Shown here: positions 13,786-22,323 of the stretch, piece after piece
How positions within the stretch are numbered: position 1 is the first letter of the stretch
Layout of the letters: the number at the start of each line of letters is the position of its first letter
Source: Clostridia bacterium
GTDB taxonomy: Bacteria > Bacillota > Dehalobacteriia > UBA4068
NCBI GenBank assembly: GCA_012515255.1
Contig: JAAYYR010000013.1
Span: 1-23,990, forward strand
Reading direction: 5' to 3'
Length of the DNA: 23,990 nt
Notes under the pieces: model-generated
What the model was told of the DNA's origin: nothing
The model's input: only the letters and a program-made list of their open reading frames with translations
Database searches by the model: none
Program-made: the position numbers and the translations under genes

Positions 13786-14931
13786 CTAGCGTGCCAGCTT
13801 AGCTAAGGCCAGGCCCGCGCTCTCGATTTCCTCCGGGGTATTGAACCAGCCGGGGGAAAAACGCAGGCAACCCTCTTCCATGGTGCCGAGCGCCCGATGC
13901 GCCGCAGGTGCGCAATGGTAGCCGGAGCGGATGGCAATGCCATAACGGCTGTCCAGGGCCGCGGAAATTTCTGCGGGATCGCGCTTGCCGATATTCAATG
14001 CCAGCACCGGGACTCGCGGCAAAGCCTGGTCCGGCATAAACAGCTCGATGCCGCGAATATTGCCTGCCATTTCCGCCAGACGGTCGGTAAGCGCCATTGA
14101 TTTGCCGTATAGCTCGGCGATGCCGATATTGCTGACAAAAGAGAGCGCGGCGCCCAGTCCGGCGATGCCGGGGACATTGAGGCTGCCCGATTCCAGGCGG
14201 TCGGGGTAGAAATCCGGCTGGGCGCGCTCCTCGCTTAAATTACCCGTGCCGCCGCGGACGAAGGGCGCGGGCGAAACCCGGTCGGAAACGAGCAATAAAC
14301 CGATGCCGGGCGGTCCGTATAAGGCCTTATGCCCGGCCAAAGCCAGCATTGAAAGCGGCGTTTTGCCCATGTTTATCTCTATAAGTCCCGCGCTTTGCGC
14401 CGCGTCTACCAGCAAGGGGATATTTCTTTGGCGGCAAATGCGACAGATTTCCTCAAGCGGCGCCACAGCGCCGCAAACATTGGAGGCATGCGTCAGCGCC
14501 ATAAGCGCCGGATGGACACGGCCGGCGCAGGCGGCGGTGATCGCATCTGTTCGCAGATAGCCGTATTTATCCCCGCGCAGCGCTACAATTTTGATTTTAC
14601 CCGCATCTTCAAGGGCGGTGGCGGGCCGGCTGACGGAATTATGCTCCATGCCGGGCAAAAGCAGCGTATCCCCATCGCGGAGCAGGCCGCAGATAGCCAT
14701 ATTCAGGCTCATCGTGGCGCCGGCCGTAAATATGACCCGGCTGGGGTCGGCAAGGCCGAAGAATTGAGCCGCTTGTTGCCGCACGCCCTCTACCATGGCT
14801 GCCGTCCGCCGCGTCATCTCATGATTGCCGCGGCCGGGATTGGCCCCGTAAATATCGAGCGCCCGCGCCATCGCCGCCCCGATTGCCGGGGGCTTGGGAT
14901 GGCTGCCCGCGGCATTATCAAGATAAATCAT
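13786..14931 (-). CDS. Class V aminotransferase-fold cysteine desulfurase
   Basis: A PLP enzyme of the NifS/SufS/CsdA type, expected to take sulfur from L-cysteine for Fe-S clusters or other sulfur transfer. The 381-residue protein opens MIYLDNAAGSHPKP. It has the GMEHNS block (94-99), VDAAQSAG (175-182), the PLP-binding Lys202 in LAGHKALYGPPGIG, and the active-site loop Cys340 in SGYHCAPAAHRALGT. This layout resembles the small cysteine desulfurase family common in anaerobic Firmicutes rather than IscS with its own scaffold gene. ATG 14929-14931 has AGAGGTGA five to six bases upstream. It is transcribed toward parB, and no IscU/SufU gene is adjacent. Substrate and partner are inferred. Confidence 0.9.
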   Translation of the reverse strand: MIYLDNAAGSHPKPPAIGAAMARALDIYGANPGRGNHEMTRRTAAMVEGVRQQAAQFFGLADPSRVIFTAGATMSLNMAICGLLRDGDTLLLPGMEHNSVSRPATALEDAGKIKIVALRGDKYGYLRTDAITAACAGRVHPALMALTHASNVCGAVAPLEEICRICRQRNIPLLVDAAQSAGLIEINMGKTPLSMLALAGHKALYGPPGIGLLLVSDRVSPAPFVRGGTGNLSEERAQPDFYPDRLESGSLNVPGIAGLGAALSFVSNIGIAELYGKSMALTDRLAEMAGNIRGIELFMPDQALPRVPVLALNIGKRDPAEISAALDSRYGIAIRSGYHCAPAAHRALGTMEEGCLRFSPGWFNTPEEIESAGLALAKLAR

Positions 14932-15223
14932 TCAATCACCTCTCTGCGCTGTCCCGCGCAATTGGCTTAGCATTATCAGCGGGACGCCGCCCTGCCCGGC
15001 AAATCAAGGCCCCGCCTGCTTTATCCGCCGCTCCGACGGCTCGGCGGGCCGCCTGCATCAGCGGCCGGGGCCGGGCAAGCGTCCTTCTTTATCATATGCG
15101 CCGCCCCGCCCCTTGGTCATAAGCAAAACGGACAGGACATATATTTAGCCAAGGGCCAAGGCATTGCCTTGCCGTGGCGCGAGGAACGGCTACTATTTCG
15201 ATCGGGGGTACAGGGGCTTGGAG

Positions 15224-17809
15224 ATGCGCAAAGCCTATTGTATGGCAAAGGAGCAATTGTATGCCGCATGCGGCGGCGAGGGTGGTCTTAGCCGGGCCGA
15301 AGCGGCGCAGAAACTGCGTTTGCTTGGGCCGAATGAATTGCCGCGCGAGGCGGCGCCGGGTATGCTTTCCCGGTTCATCGCCCAGCTATCCGACCCAATG
15401 GTTCTAATCCTGCTTGTGGCGGCCCTGATTTCCGCATTGCTCGGCGAGTGGACGGACAGCGCGGTGATTGCCGCTGTAGTAGCCTTGAACGCGGCGCTTG
15501 GATTGTATCAGGAGGGCCGGGCGGAGCGGGCGGCTGAAGCGCTGGCCGCCATGAACAGCGAAACCTCCCTGGTGCGGCGCGAAGGCCATGTGCTGCGTAT
15601 TCCCAGCCGCGAGCTGGTAATCGGCGATTTGGTGCTGCTGGAAACCGGCGACGCCGTTCCGGCTGATCTAAGGCTCGTGGAGGCCTTTAATCTGCGTCTT
15701 GATGAAAGCTCGCTCACCGGCGAAAGCCATCCGGTCGATAAAGACAGCGCTCCCCTGCCGCCCGGGCCGGACGAGCCGCCCCTGTCCCGGCTGACGAATA
15801 TGGCCTTTATGGGCAGCCCGGTCGTTTATGGCCGGGGCCTGGGGCTGGTGACGGCCACGGGCGCTGAGACGCGCATGGGGCGGATCGCCGGGCTGCTCGC
15901 CGATACAAGCCTGGGCAAAACGCCGCTGCAAAAGCGCCTGGCCGCGCTGTCGCGCATCCTTACCCTGGCTGTATGCCTCATCTGTGTGCTCGTCTTTTTC
16001 CTCGTCCTCTCCGGCCTGCACGGCCATAGCCTTGATAATCTGCTCGCCGCCTTTATGCTTGCCGTATCGCTGGCTGTGGCCGCTATTCCCGAGGGGCTCG
16101 TGGTGGTGGTGACGCTGGTGCTGTCGCTCGGCATGAAGCGGATGAGCCGCGCCAAGGCCATTATCCGCCGCCTGTCCGCCGTGGAGACGCTGGGCTCGGT
16201 GCAAGTAATTTGCTCCGATAAAACCGGCACATTGACCCAAAACCGCATGACAGTGCGTGAGATCATTGGCCATCCCCTGCTGATCCGCGCTATATGCCTA
16301 TGCAATGATTGTGAGCCGGAGCAGGGCGAATTGCGCGGCGAGCCCACAGAGGCGGCTCTTTACCGTTATGCTGTCGAGCAGGGCGAAAACCCGGAGCAAC
16401 TGCGCCGCGATTATCCGCGCTGCGCTGAGCTGCCTTTTGATAGCAGCCGCAAAGCCATGACCACTTTTCATCGCGACAACGGCCGCTGCATCAGCTTTAC
16501 CAAGGGCGCGCCGGAGCGGCTGCTCTGCTGTTGCAGCGAGTATCTGGATGAGAAAGGCCGGGTCAGGCCGCTTAGCGCGGAATTGCGGCAGCAGATTATG
16601 TTGCAAAACCAACAAATGGCGGCGCAGGCTCTGCGCGTGCTAGCGGCTGCTTATGCCGAGGCCGCGGATCAGGACGCGGCGCTGCGGCGCGGCGAGCAGG
16701 AGCTTATTTATCTTGGTCTCGTCGGTCTTAATGATCCGCCGCGGCCTGAGGTCAAGGCGGCGGTGCGCGAGGCGCATCGGGCGGGCATCCGCGTGGTCAT
16801 GGTGACGGGCGATCAATTGGCGACGGCAGAGGCCATTGGTCGGGAGCTGGGCATTTTCCATGAGGGCGACGAGGTGGCAGAGGGAGCGCAGATTTCGGCG
16901 ATGAGCGAGAGCGAGCTGCGCCGCCGCCTGAAGCGGATCAGCGTTTTCGCCCGGGTGCTGCCAGAGGATAAGCTGCGCATCGTGCGCGCCTGGCAGGCGC
17001 AAAATAAGGTCACCGCCATGACGGGCGACGGGGTCAATGACGCGCCGGCTTTAAAGGCGGCTGATATCGGCATCGGTATGGGGCGCTGCGGCTCCGAGGT
17101 CAGCCGCCGTGCATCAGCCCTGGTGCTGGCTGATGATAATTTTGCCACCATCATCGCCGCTGTGGCCGAGGGCCGCCGCATTTATGAAAATATCCGCCGC
17201 GCCCTGCAATTCCTTTTATCGTCCAATCTTGCCGAGGTGCTGGCCATACTTATCGGCGCGCTGCTGGGCGTGACCGTGTTTTTGCCCATCCATCTCTTAT
17301 GGATCAATCTCATCACCGACAGCTTCCCCGCTATCGCTCTTGGCATGGAAAAAGGAGCGCCGGACGCCATGCAAAAGCCGCCTCATGCCGCGGACGCCGG
17401 AATTTTCAGCGGCGGCATGGGCTTTGATATACTATGGCAGGGCATGCTGGTGGCGGCGCTGACCCTAGCCGCTTTTTTGCTGGCCCTGCCCCGGGGCGGC
17501 CAGGAGGCGACGAGCATGGCCTTTATCACCATGACAATGGCTGAGTTGGTCCAGGCGATCAATATGCGCAACCGCAGGGGTTCCCTGTTGCGGCTCAAGA
17601 CCACCAATATCTGGCTGGCTGTTTCCGCGGGCGGCGCGGTGCTGATCAATCTGCTGCTGTTCTATGTGCCGCCGCTGACCGATTTATTCCAATTAGCGCC
17701 TTTGCCGCCGCTGCAAATAGCCCTGGCGCTGGGGCTAGGCTTCCTGCTGCTGCCAATGGTGGAGCTGGGCAAATTTTTGCGCAATCTGGGCGGCAGCGGC
17801 AAAGACTGA
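15224..17809 (+). CDS. P2A-type calcium-transporting ATPase
   Basis: A P-type ATPase that should export Ca2+ across the cytoplasmic membrane. The 861-residue protein has an N-terminal cation-ATPase domain, TGES (165-168) in the actuator domain, the phosphorylated Asp332 in SDKTGTLTQN, KGAP (427-430) in the nucleotide domain, and TGDGVNDAP (600-608). Calcium-site residues of the SERCA class are present: Glu290 in M4, Asn668 and Glu671 in M5, Asn695, Thr698 and Asp699 in M6. The M4 motif reads PEGLV instead of the usual PEGLP. I prefer ATG 15224, behind AGGGG; an upstream start at 15164 and ATG 15242 are alternatives. The upstream 292-bp gap has no clear promoter. Confidence 0.93.
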   Translation: MRKAYCMAKEQLYAACGGEGGLSRAEAAQKLRLLGPNELPREAAPGMLSRFIAQLSDPMVLILLVAALISALLGEWTDSAVIAAVVALNAALGLYQEGRAERAAEALAAMNSETSLVRREGHVLRIPSRELVIGDLVLLETGDAVPADLRLVEAFNLRLDESSLTGESHPVDKDSAPLPPGPDEPPLSRLTNMAFMGSPVVYGRGLGLVTATGAETRMGRIAGLLADTSLGKTPLQKRLAALSRILTLAVCLICVLVFFLVLSGLHGHSLDNLLAAFMLAVSLAVAAIPEGLVVVVTLVLSLGMKRMSRAKAIIRRLSAVETLGSVQVICSDKTGTLTQNRMTVREIIGHPLLIRAICLCNDCEPEQGELRGEPTEAALYRYAVEQGENPEQLRRDYPRCAELPFDSSRKAMTTFHRDNGRCISFTKGAPERLLCCCSEYLDEKGRVRPLSAELRQQIMLQNQQMAAQALRVLAAAYAEAADQDAALRRGEQELIYLGLVGLNDPPRPEVKAAVREAHRAGIRVVMVTGDQLATAEAIGRELGIFHEGDEVAEGAQISAMSESELRRRLKRISVFARVLPEDKLRIVRAWQAQNKVTAMTGDGVNDAPALKAADIGIGMGRCGSEVSRRASALVLADDNFATIIAAVAEGRRIYENIRRALQFLLSSNLAEVLAILIGALLGVTVFLPIHLLWINLITDSFPAIALGMEKGAPDAMQKPPHAADAGIFSGGMGFDILWQGMLVAALTLAAFLLALPRGGQEATSMAFITMTMAELVQAINMRNRRGSLLRLKTTNIWLAVSAGGAVLINLLLFYVPPLTDLFQLAPLPPLQIALALGLGFLLLPMVELGKFLRNLGGSGKD

Positions 17810-17993
17810 CAAGTAGTCGCAGGATAGTGGCTGTTGAGGCAGGAAGATTGCCTGAAGCGGAGAATAATCTAATATTAACGGCAAAGCCGGAATCCGCCAA
17901 GGCAGGTGAAAGCGTACGGATCAGCAGCGAAAAAAACTAGATCTCTCGGAATTTGCCCTGCGCCGCAACATTTCGGTACCCAATTTTTTCTCC

Positions 17994-18497
17994 ATGTTGC
18001 GGGTGCTGATGATCCCGCTGATCATTTGGCTGTATCTTACAGACCGGGTCTGGCTGTCGGCGATTATGGTCGGCGCGTCAGCCCTGACCGATGGCGTGGA
18101 TGGCTATATTGCCCGCCGCTATGATCAGATCACGCCATTGGGCAAGGTGCTTGACCCGCTGGCCGATAAGCTGACGCAGATCACCCTCGCCGTATTTTTG
18201 ATCAAGGATTATCCGGTCGTGATCCCCTTGGCCATCGTGCTGACGGTTAAGGAATTGCTGATGCTGCGCTGGGGTCTTTCCCTGCTGCGCGCCGGACTGC
18301 CGCCTTTTTCCGCCCGCTGGTGGGGCAAGCTCGCCACCGGCGCTTTCTATGTCGGCACCGTACTGGTAATACTCTTTTCCCAACAATTAGGCAATGGCGG
18401 GCGTTTCCTGATCTTTTTTCTCATCACAGCGCTGATGCTTTATTCCATGCTGCGTTATGGGGTTTTGTTCCGGGAGAAAATTAAGCGGGTATCCTGA
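17994..18497 (+). CDS. pgsA: CDP-diacylglycerol--glycerol-3-phosphate 3-phosphatidyltransferase (start uncertain)
   Basis: PgsA makes phosphatidylglycerol phosphate at the membrane. The family motif D-x2-DG-x2-AR-x8-G-x3-D-x3-D is complete (Asp33 to Asp58 from this start, DGVDGYIARR...GKVLDPLAD), with several membrane helices. The given ATG has no ribosome binding site and cuts off residues that belong to the family. In frame upstream, NISVPNFFSMLRVLMIP reads like a normal PgsA N-terminus, and the frame stays open back to 17910 without ATG, GTG or TTG. A good AGGTGA (17904-17909) precedes ACG 17916, and a GTG at 17906 in another frame joins this frame across an A7 run (17930-17936). The true protein is probably ~26 residues longer. 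Confidence 0.88.
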   Translation: MLRVLMIPLIIWLYLTDRVWLSAIMVGASALTDGVDGYIARRYDQITPLGKVLDPLADKLTQITLAVFLIKDYPVVIPLAIVLTVKELLMLRWGLSLLRAGLPPFSARWWGKLATGAFYVGTVLVILFSQQLGNGGRFLIFFLITALMLYSMLRYGVLFREKIKRVS

Positions 18498-18522
18498 GCC
18501 GGACAATGATCAGCCTGCTTTT

Positions 18523-18553
18523 ATTCCTCGCGGAACGCTGCGGGGAATTTTTG
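18523..18553 (+). terminator. Rho-independent terminator of pgsA
   Basis: ATTCCTCGCGG pairs with CTGCGGGGAAT (11 bp, two G-T pairs) around an AACG loop, followed directly by TTTT. It ends the ATPase-pgsA unit, so pgeF should have its own promoter. Confidence 0.85.
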
Positions 18554-18613
18554 TTTCCGCGGCGGCTGCGCAATTGCGTTTTGCCGCATACATATGGTTA
18601 GGGAAAGATAGCG

Positions 18614-18672
18614 GCCGGCTGCCTCCCCTGCGCCGCCAACAAGAGGCGGCGTTTGCGGGGGAGCCGGCCGGC
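18614..18672 (+). promoter_or_regulatory. Three-tier hairpin in the pgeF leader
   Basis: Nested arms pair as 614-619/667-672 (GCCGGC), 623-628/658-663 (CTCCCC with GGGGAG) and 631-637/645-651 (CGCCGCC with GGCGGCG), counted from 18000, with a 7-base loop AACAAGA. The structure ends about 5 bases before the AAAAGGAG ribosome binding site of pgeF. It resembles no riboswitch I recognise; it could affect translation or mRNA stability. Confidence 0.6.
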
Positions 18673-18692
18673 AGCCCAAAAGGAGTGAGCTT

Positions 18693-19535
18693 ATGACCGG
18701 GATTCCCAAAAGCAGCCAGGCCAGTCCGCATCTGGAGCAGGATCTGCTTTGGTATAGCTTCCCTTTGCTCGATGCATATGCCGACCGGCTCAGCCATGGC
18801 TTTTCCAGCCGTCTTGGCGGTGTGAGCCGGGGCGACTTTGCCTCGCTTAATCTGGGCATCGGCCGTGGCGACGACCCGCAGCTGGTACGGGAGAATTACC
18901 GCCGCTTTGGCGCTGCCTGCGGCTTTCTTGCGGAGCGCGGCGTTTTTAGCTGGCAGACTCATGGCGTGGAGCTGCGCGAGGCAACGCCGGCCGATAGCGG
19001 CAAAGGCCTGCTTCATCCGCGCGATTACCGCGGCGTGGACGGACTTATCTGCCGCGAGCCGGGCCTGCCCCTGCTCACTCATTATGCCGACTGCGTGCCG
19101 CTCTTTTTCTATAGCCCAGACCGCCATCTCATCGCCCTCTCCCATGCCGGCTGGCGCGGCACAGCGGCCCGCATGGCTGCGGTCACTGTGCGGCGGTTGA
19201 TTGCGCTGGGCTGCGACGCGGCGCAAATCCGCGGCGTAATCGGCCCCTCGGCCGGGCCGGAGCGCTATCAGGTGGGCGCGGATGTGGCACAGGCCTTTAC
19301 GGATTTTCGCGACGAGCAGGGCGCTGTTTTGCGCCGCGACCCCGAAGGCCGGGACGATAGGTATTTGCTCGACCTCTGGCGCGCCAACCGTATCGCCATG
19401 CTGGAGGCGGGGCTGCAACCGCAGCATATCGCCATTGCCGGTCTGTGTACGATCAGCCGCCCGGATATATTCTACTCGCATCGGGTGCAGGGCGAAGCAC
19501 GCGGCGCGCTCGCCGCCTTCATGATGCTCAAATAA
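18693..19535 (+). CDS. pgeF: Peptidoglycan editing factor PgeF (YfiH/laccase-domain)
   Basis: Proteins of this family, earlier called polyphenol oxidases, remove L-Ser wrongly added in place of L-Ala to the UDP-MurNAc peptide. The 280-residue product has the metal ligands His90 (WQTHGVEL), Cys134 (HYADCVPLFFY) and His151 (SHAGWRGTAA). It also has GPSAGPERYQVGADV, DLWRANRIAMLEAGL, and the terminal block PDIFYSHR. ATG 18693 follows AAAAGGAG. It begins after the pgsA terminator and a strong leader hairpin. A 445-codon ORF covers it on the other strand but is a GC-rich shadow. Confidence 0.93.
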   Translation: MTGIPKSSQASPHLEQDLLWYSFPLLDAYADRLSHGFSSRLGGVSRGDFASLNLGIGRGDDPQLVRENYRRFGAACGFLAERGVFSWQTHGVELREATPADSGKGLLHPRDYRGVDGLICREPGLPLLTHYADCVPLFFYSPDRHLIALSHAGWRGTAARMAAVTVRRLIALGCDAAQIRGVIGPSAGPERYQVGADVAQAFTDFRDEQGAVLRRDPEGRDDRYLLDLWRANRIAMLEAGLQPQHIAIAGLCTISRPDIFYSHRVQGEARGALAAFMMLK

Positions 19536-19689
19536 AGCCGCGCGCTGTCGCGGCCATAATGGTCGGCTGATCGCTTCGTCCGCATGCTTTGCCTTGGAGA
19601 AGCAGGCGCGGCACAAGGAAAAATCCGCTTGCCCCACGAAATATGTCGGTAAAGGCCGGCCGCGGCCGCTCAGGGACGGAGGAAAAGCA

Positions 19690-20703
19690 ATGACAGTGCT
19701 GCGAGCTGTACGCCTGGACGAGCAGGACAGGCTGATAATTATCGACCAGACCAAGCTGCCGGGGGAGCTGGTGTTTGTGGAGCTGCGGGATAAGACGGGC
19801 CTTATCGACGCTATCGCGCGGCTTAAAGTGCGCGGCGCGCCCGCCATTGGTATCGCGGCGGCTTATGGCGTTTTTGTCCTGGCCCGGAGCTATAGCGGCT
19901 TAGCGCGGCTGGAATTCCTGGAGGCCCTGCGCGCCGATATCGCGCAAATCCGCCATGTACGCCCCACGGCAATCAATCTCGCCTGGGCCCTGGCGCGCAT
20001 GGAGGAAATGCTGCGGCAGCATGAGCATGAGCAGCCGCGGCAGATACTGCCCTGGCTGCGCCGGGAAGCGCAGGCGATCTTTGATGAGGACGCGGCTATT
20101 TGCCGCGCTATCGCGGCTCATGGCGCGCCGCTGATTAGGGACGGCATGGGCGTGCTGACGCATTGTAATGCCGGCTGGCTGGCAACGAGCGAGCTGGGGA
20201 CGGCCCTAGCGCCTATCTATGCCGCGCAGGAGCAGGGAAAGAAATTCCGCGTCTATTGCGACGAGACCCGCCCGCTGCTTCAGGGGGCGCGGCTCACCGC
20301 TTATGAGCTGATGGCGGCGCAGGTGGAGACGATATTGCTCTGCGATAATATGGCAGCCTCACTCATGGCCGCGGCTCAGGTGGATATTGTCTTTGTCGGC
20401 GCCGACCGGGTGGCTGCCAACGGCGATGTGGCCAATAAAATCGGCACATTATCGCTGGCGATCAATGCGGCGCATTTTGGCATACCGTTTTATGTCTGCG
20501 CCCCCTCGTCTACCCTGGATCAATCCGCCCCAACAGGCGCGCAGATTCAAATCGAGCAGCGCGACGCCCTGGAAATCACGGAAATGTGGTATAAGGAGCG
20601 GATGGCTCCCGCCGGAGTGGGCGTATATAATGCCGCTTTTGACGTCACGCCGCGCGAGTTGATCACCGGGCTGATCACCGAGGCTGGGATCAAATATTTT
20701 TAA
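19690..20703 (+). CDS. mtnA: S-methyl-5-thioribose-1-phosphate isomerase MtnA
   Basis: MtnA converts 5-methylthioribose-1-phosphate to the ribulose-1-phosphate form in salvage of methylthioadenosine from SAM use; some homologues act on 5-deoxyribose-1-phosphate. The 337-residue product has RGAPAIG (48-54), the catalytic Cys159 in THCNAGWLATSELGT, DETRPLLQGARLTAYEL (191-207), and the catalytic Asp239 in VFVGADRVAANGDVANKIGT. ATG 19690 follows GGAGG by seven bases; an upstream in-frame start at 19594 adds 32 residues without family similarity. No SAM-I riboswitch signature is visible upstream. The next gene is a class II aldolase, so the pair probably forms a short salvage pathway. Confidence 0.95.
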   Translation: MTVLRAVRLDEQDRLIIIDQTKLPGELVFVELRDKTGLIDAIARLKVRGAPAIGIAAAYGVFVLARSYSGLARLEFLEALRADIAQIRHVRPTAINLAWALARMEEMLRQHEHEQPRQILPWLRREAQAIFDEDAAICRAIAAHGAPLIRDGMGVLTHCNAGWLATSELGTALAPIYAAQEQGKKFRVYCDETRPLLQGARLTAYELMAAQVETILLCDNMAASLMAAAQVDIVFVGADRVAANGDVANKIGTLSLAINAAHFGIPFYVCAPSSTLDQSAPTGAQIQIEQRDALEITEMWYKERMAPAGVGVYNAAFDVTPRELITGLITEAGIKYF

Positions 20704-20804
20704 GCGCGTGGCGCCATGTGGTCGGTTTGCGGGGCCTATATTCGGCTTTGTCACATATATTTTGGCGTATGGAGCAATGAGCGGCCCGCGCCGGGGAGGG
20801 AATT

Positions 20805-21383
20805 ATGCATAAAGCGGCGTTAAGCGACAATATAGCGCAAATGATCGAGGCGGGGCGGCGCTTATGGCAGCGCGGCCTGGTGGCGGCTAATGACGGCAAT
20901 TTGAGCTGCCGCCGCGATACGGGCTTTCTCATCACCCGCAGCGGCGTCAGCAAGGGTTTTCTTTTGCCCGAGGATATACTGGAGCTGGACGCGGAATGGC
21001 AAAAAGTGGCGGGCGAGGGTCTGATCTCCAGCGAATACAGGCTGCATCAGGCTCTTTATGCCGCTGATCCGCAGATTCGGGCCATTGTCCATGCCCATCC
21101 GCCCTATGCCACGGCTTATGCGCTCTCCGAGGCTGATCTCAATGATTGCCCGCTTGAGGAAATCCGTATTCAGCTGGGCCGCATCGCCAGACTGCCTTTC
21201 GCGCCCGCGGGCAGCCGCGAGGTAGCGGAGCTGGCCGCGGCGGGCATGGCCGGCGCGCGGGCCGGGCTGATGCTGCGTCATGGCACTCTTACGGTGGGCG
21301 AGGATATGGAACAGGCTTATTTTCGCATGGAGGCGCTGGAGCAGGCGGCGCAAATTGCTTGGCTGGCGCATGGTTTAAGATGA
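20805..21383 (+). CDS. Class II aldolase/adducin family protein, probable 5-substituted ribulose-1-phosphate aldolase
   Basis: A 192-residue Zn-dependent enzyme of the FucA/MtnB fold. The zinc ligands His96, His98 (HAHPPYATA) and His159 (LRHGTLTVGED) and catalytic Glu77 (SSEYRLH) keep exactly the spacing of E. coli FucA (Glu73, His92, His94, His155). The N-terminus has NDGNLSCR and ITRSGVSKG phosphate-binding segments. The aldolase-like HAHPP motif, short length and mtnA neighbour suggest cleavage of MtnA products into DHAP plus an aldehyde (the DHAP shunt) rather than MtnB dehydration; this is inference. ATG 20805 follows GGGGAGGG. The stop overlaps the next start (ATGA). Confidence 0.88.
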   Translation: MHKAALSDNIAQMIEAGRRLWQRGLVAANDGNLSCRRDTGFLITRSGVSKGFLLPEDILELDAEWQKVAGEGLISSEYRLHQALYAADPQIRAIVHAHPPYATAYALSEADLNDCPLEEIRIQLGRIARLPFAPAGSREVAELAAAGMAGARAGLMLRHGTLTVGEDMEQAYFRMEALEQAAQIAWLAHGLR

Positions 21384-22255
21384 AACGGCCCTGGCAGCCG
21401 CATGACGACAGCCAAAAAGAAGCGCGGCGGGCGCGGCTGGCTCATATACGGGCCTGGCGTTTTTTCCGTGCCAGCCTCGTCATTGCGGCGGCGATTTGCG
21501 TCATCGTTTTTTTGCTTCTCGGCGGCGCGGAGGGCCTGCTGCGACATGAGGCGGTAAGCGGGTCGCCGCAGCCGGGCGACGCGGCTCCTTTGGCCAAAAT
21601 CGCCGCCCAACCGCAGCAGCGCCTCGTGCCGGACGGCCGCCCCGTGGTGGCGCTGACCTTTGACGACGGCCCCAATGACAGCATTACGCCGGCGCTGATC
21701 AAGGTCTTGAACGAGCGCGGCGTGACGGCCACTTTTTTCATGCTCGGCGAGCGGATCGAGCAATATCCGGATGTGGCGCTGCTGGCCTATGAGAGCGGCC
21801 ATCAGATCGCCAGCCATACTTATAACCACAAAAGCCCGCTGACCAGGCTGGGCGAGCAGGAACTGGCGCGGGAGGTCAATGACGCCATCGGCGCGATCCG
21901 CGGCGTCATCGGCGAAGACCCGGCCTATATGCGGCCGCCTTTTGGCGAGATCAACCGGCAGACGGCGCTGACCGTCGGCTGGCCGATGATATTATGGACG
22001 GTAGACCCGCGCGACTGGGAATGCCAAAACGCGGATCAGATTTATGATGTGGTGATGGACAATATCTATGACGGCGCCGTAGTGCTGATGCATGATAAAT
22101 ATGACTCGACGCTGGAGGCGGCGCAGCGCGTTATCGATACGCTGATCGAGCAGGACTGGCGCTTCGTCACCATTGAGCAGTATTATCAGCTATACGGCAT
22201 CGACACCCTGCCCGGCCATGTTTACCGGGGCCAAACAGAAGTTATGCTGCAGTAA
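21380..22255 (+). CDS. Membrane-anchored polysaccharide deacetylase (NodB domain)
   Basis: A carbohydrate esterase 4 enzyme expected to deacetylate peptidoglycan or another surface glycan. The 291-residue product has a basic N-terminus, one membrane segment (~31-50), an extracellular linker and a NodB domain (~88-275). Its five motifs are TFDDGP (93-98), SHTYNH (145-150) with the two metal histidines, RPPFGE (185-190), DPRDW (209-213) and LMHD (236-239), so the catalytic set is complete. ATG 21380 overlaps the aldolase TGA as ATGA, implying translational coupling, though I see no metabolic link. An in-frame start at 21359 would add 7 residues. A strong hairpin follows. Confidence 0.93.
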   Translation: MKRPWQPHDDSQKEARRARLAHIRAWRFFRASLVIAAAICVIVFLLLGGAEGLLRHEAVSGSPQPGDAAPLAKIAAQPQQRLVPDGRPVVALTFDDGPNDSITPALIKVLNERGVTATFFMLGERIEQYPDVALLAYESGHQIASHTYNHKSPLTRLGEQELAREVNDAIGAIRGVIGEDPAYMRPPFGEINRQTALTVGWPMILWTVDPRDWECQNADQIYDVVMDNIYDGAVVLMHDKYDSTLEAAQRVIDTLIEQDWRFVTIEQYYQLYGIDTLPGHVYRGQTEVMLQ

Positions 22256-22290
22256 ACAGCGGGCAGCGCCTGACCCCGGCGTATGCATAA

Positions 22291-22323
22291 AATATTCCCG
22301 GGCCGGTATGGCTCGGGAATATT
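22291..22323. terminator. Bidirectional terminator between the deacetylase and the MFS gene
   Basis: AATATTCCCG-g-GCC and GGC-t-CGGGAATATT form a 14-bp stem (one G-T pair) around a 5-base loop. Minus-strand transcripts meet TTTTATGC after it, plus-strand transcripts GTGTTT. It lies between convergent genes, 35 bp after the deacetylase stop and ~100 bp after the MFS stop. Confidence 0.8.

Noticed and set aside
14932..15223. Possible divergent promoters between csd and the Ca2+-ATPase
   Set aside because: TTGGTC (15113) and TATATT (15140) are 21 bp apart, too far for a standard promoter; nothing better was found on either strand. A CAAGGC/GCCTTG inverted repeat at 15157-15171 is too short to interpret.
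19536..19689. Possible SAM riboswitch before mtnA
   Set aside because: I looked for the S-box core (ATCAAGAGAGG-like and GGAGGGAC-like pieces) and saw neither; only short GC palindromes are present.
18510..19847. 445-codon minus-strand ORF across pgeF
   Set aside because: It is antisense to a clear PgeF with catalytic residues and a good ribosome binding site, covers the pgsA terminator, and has low-complexity Arg/Ala content with no family features.
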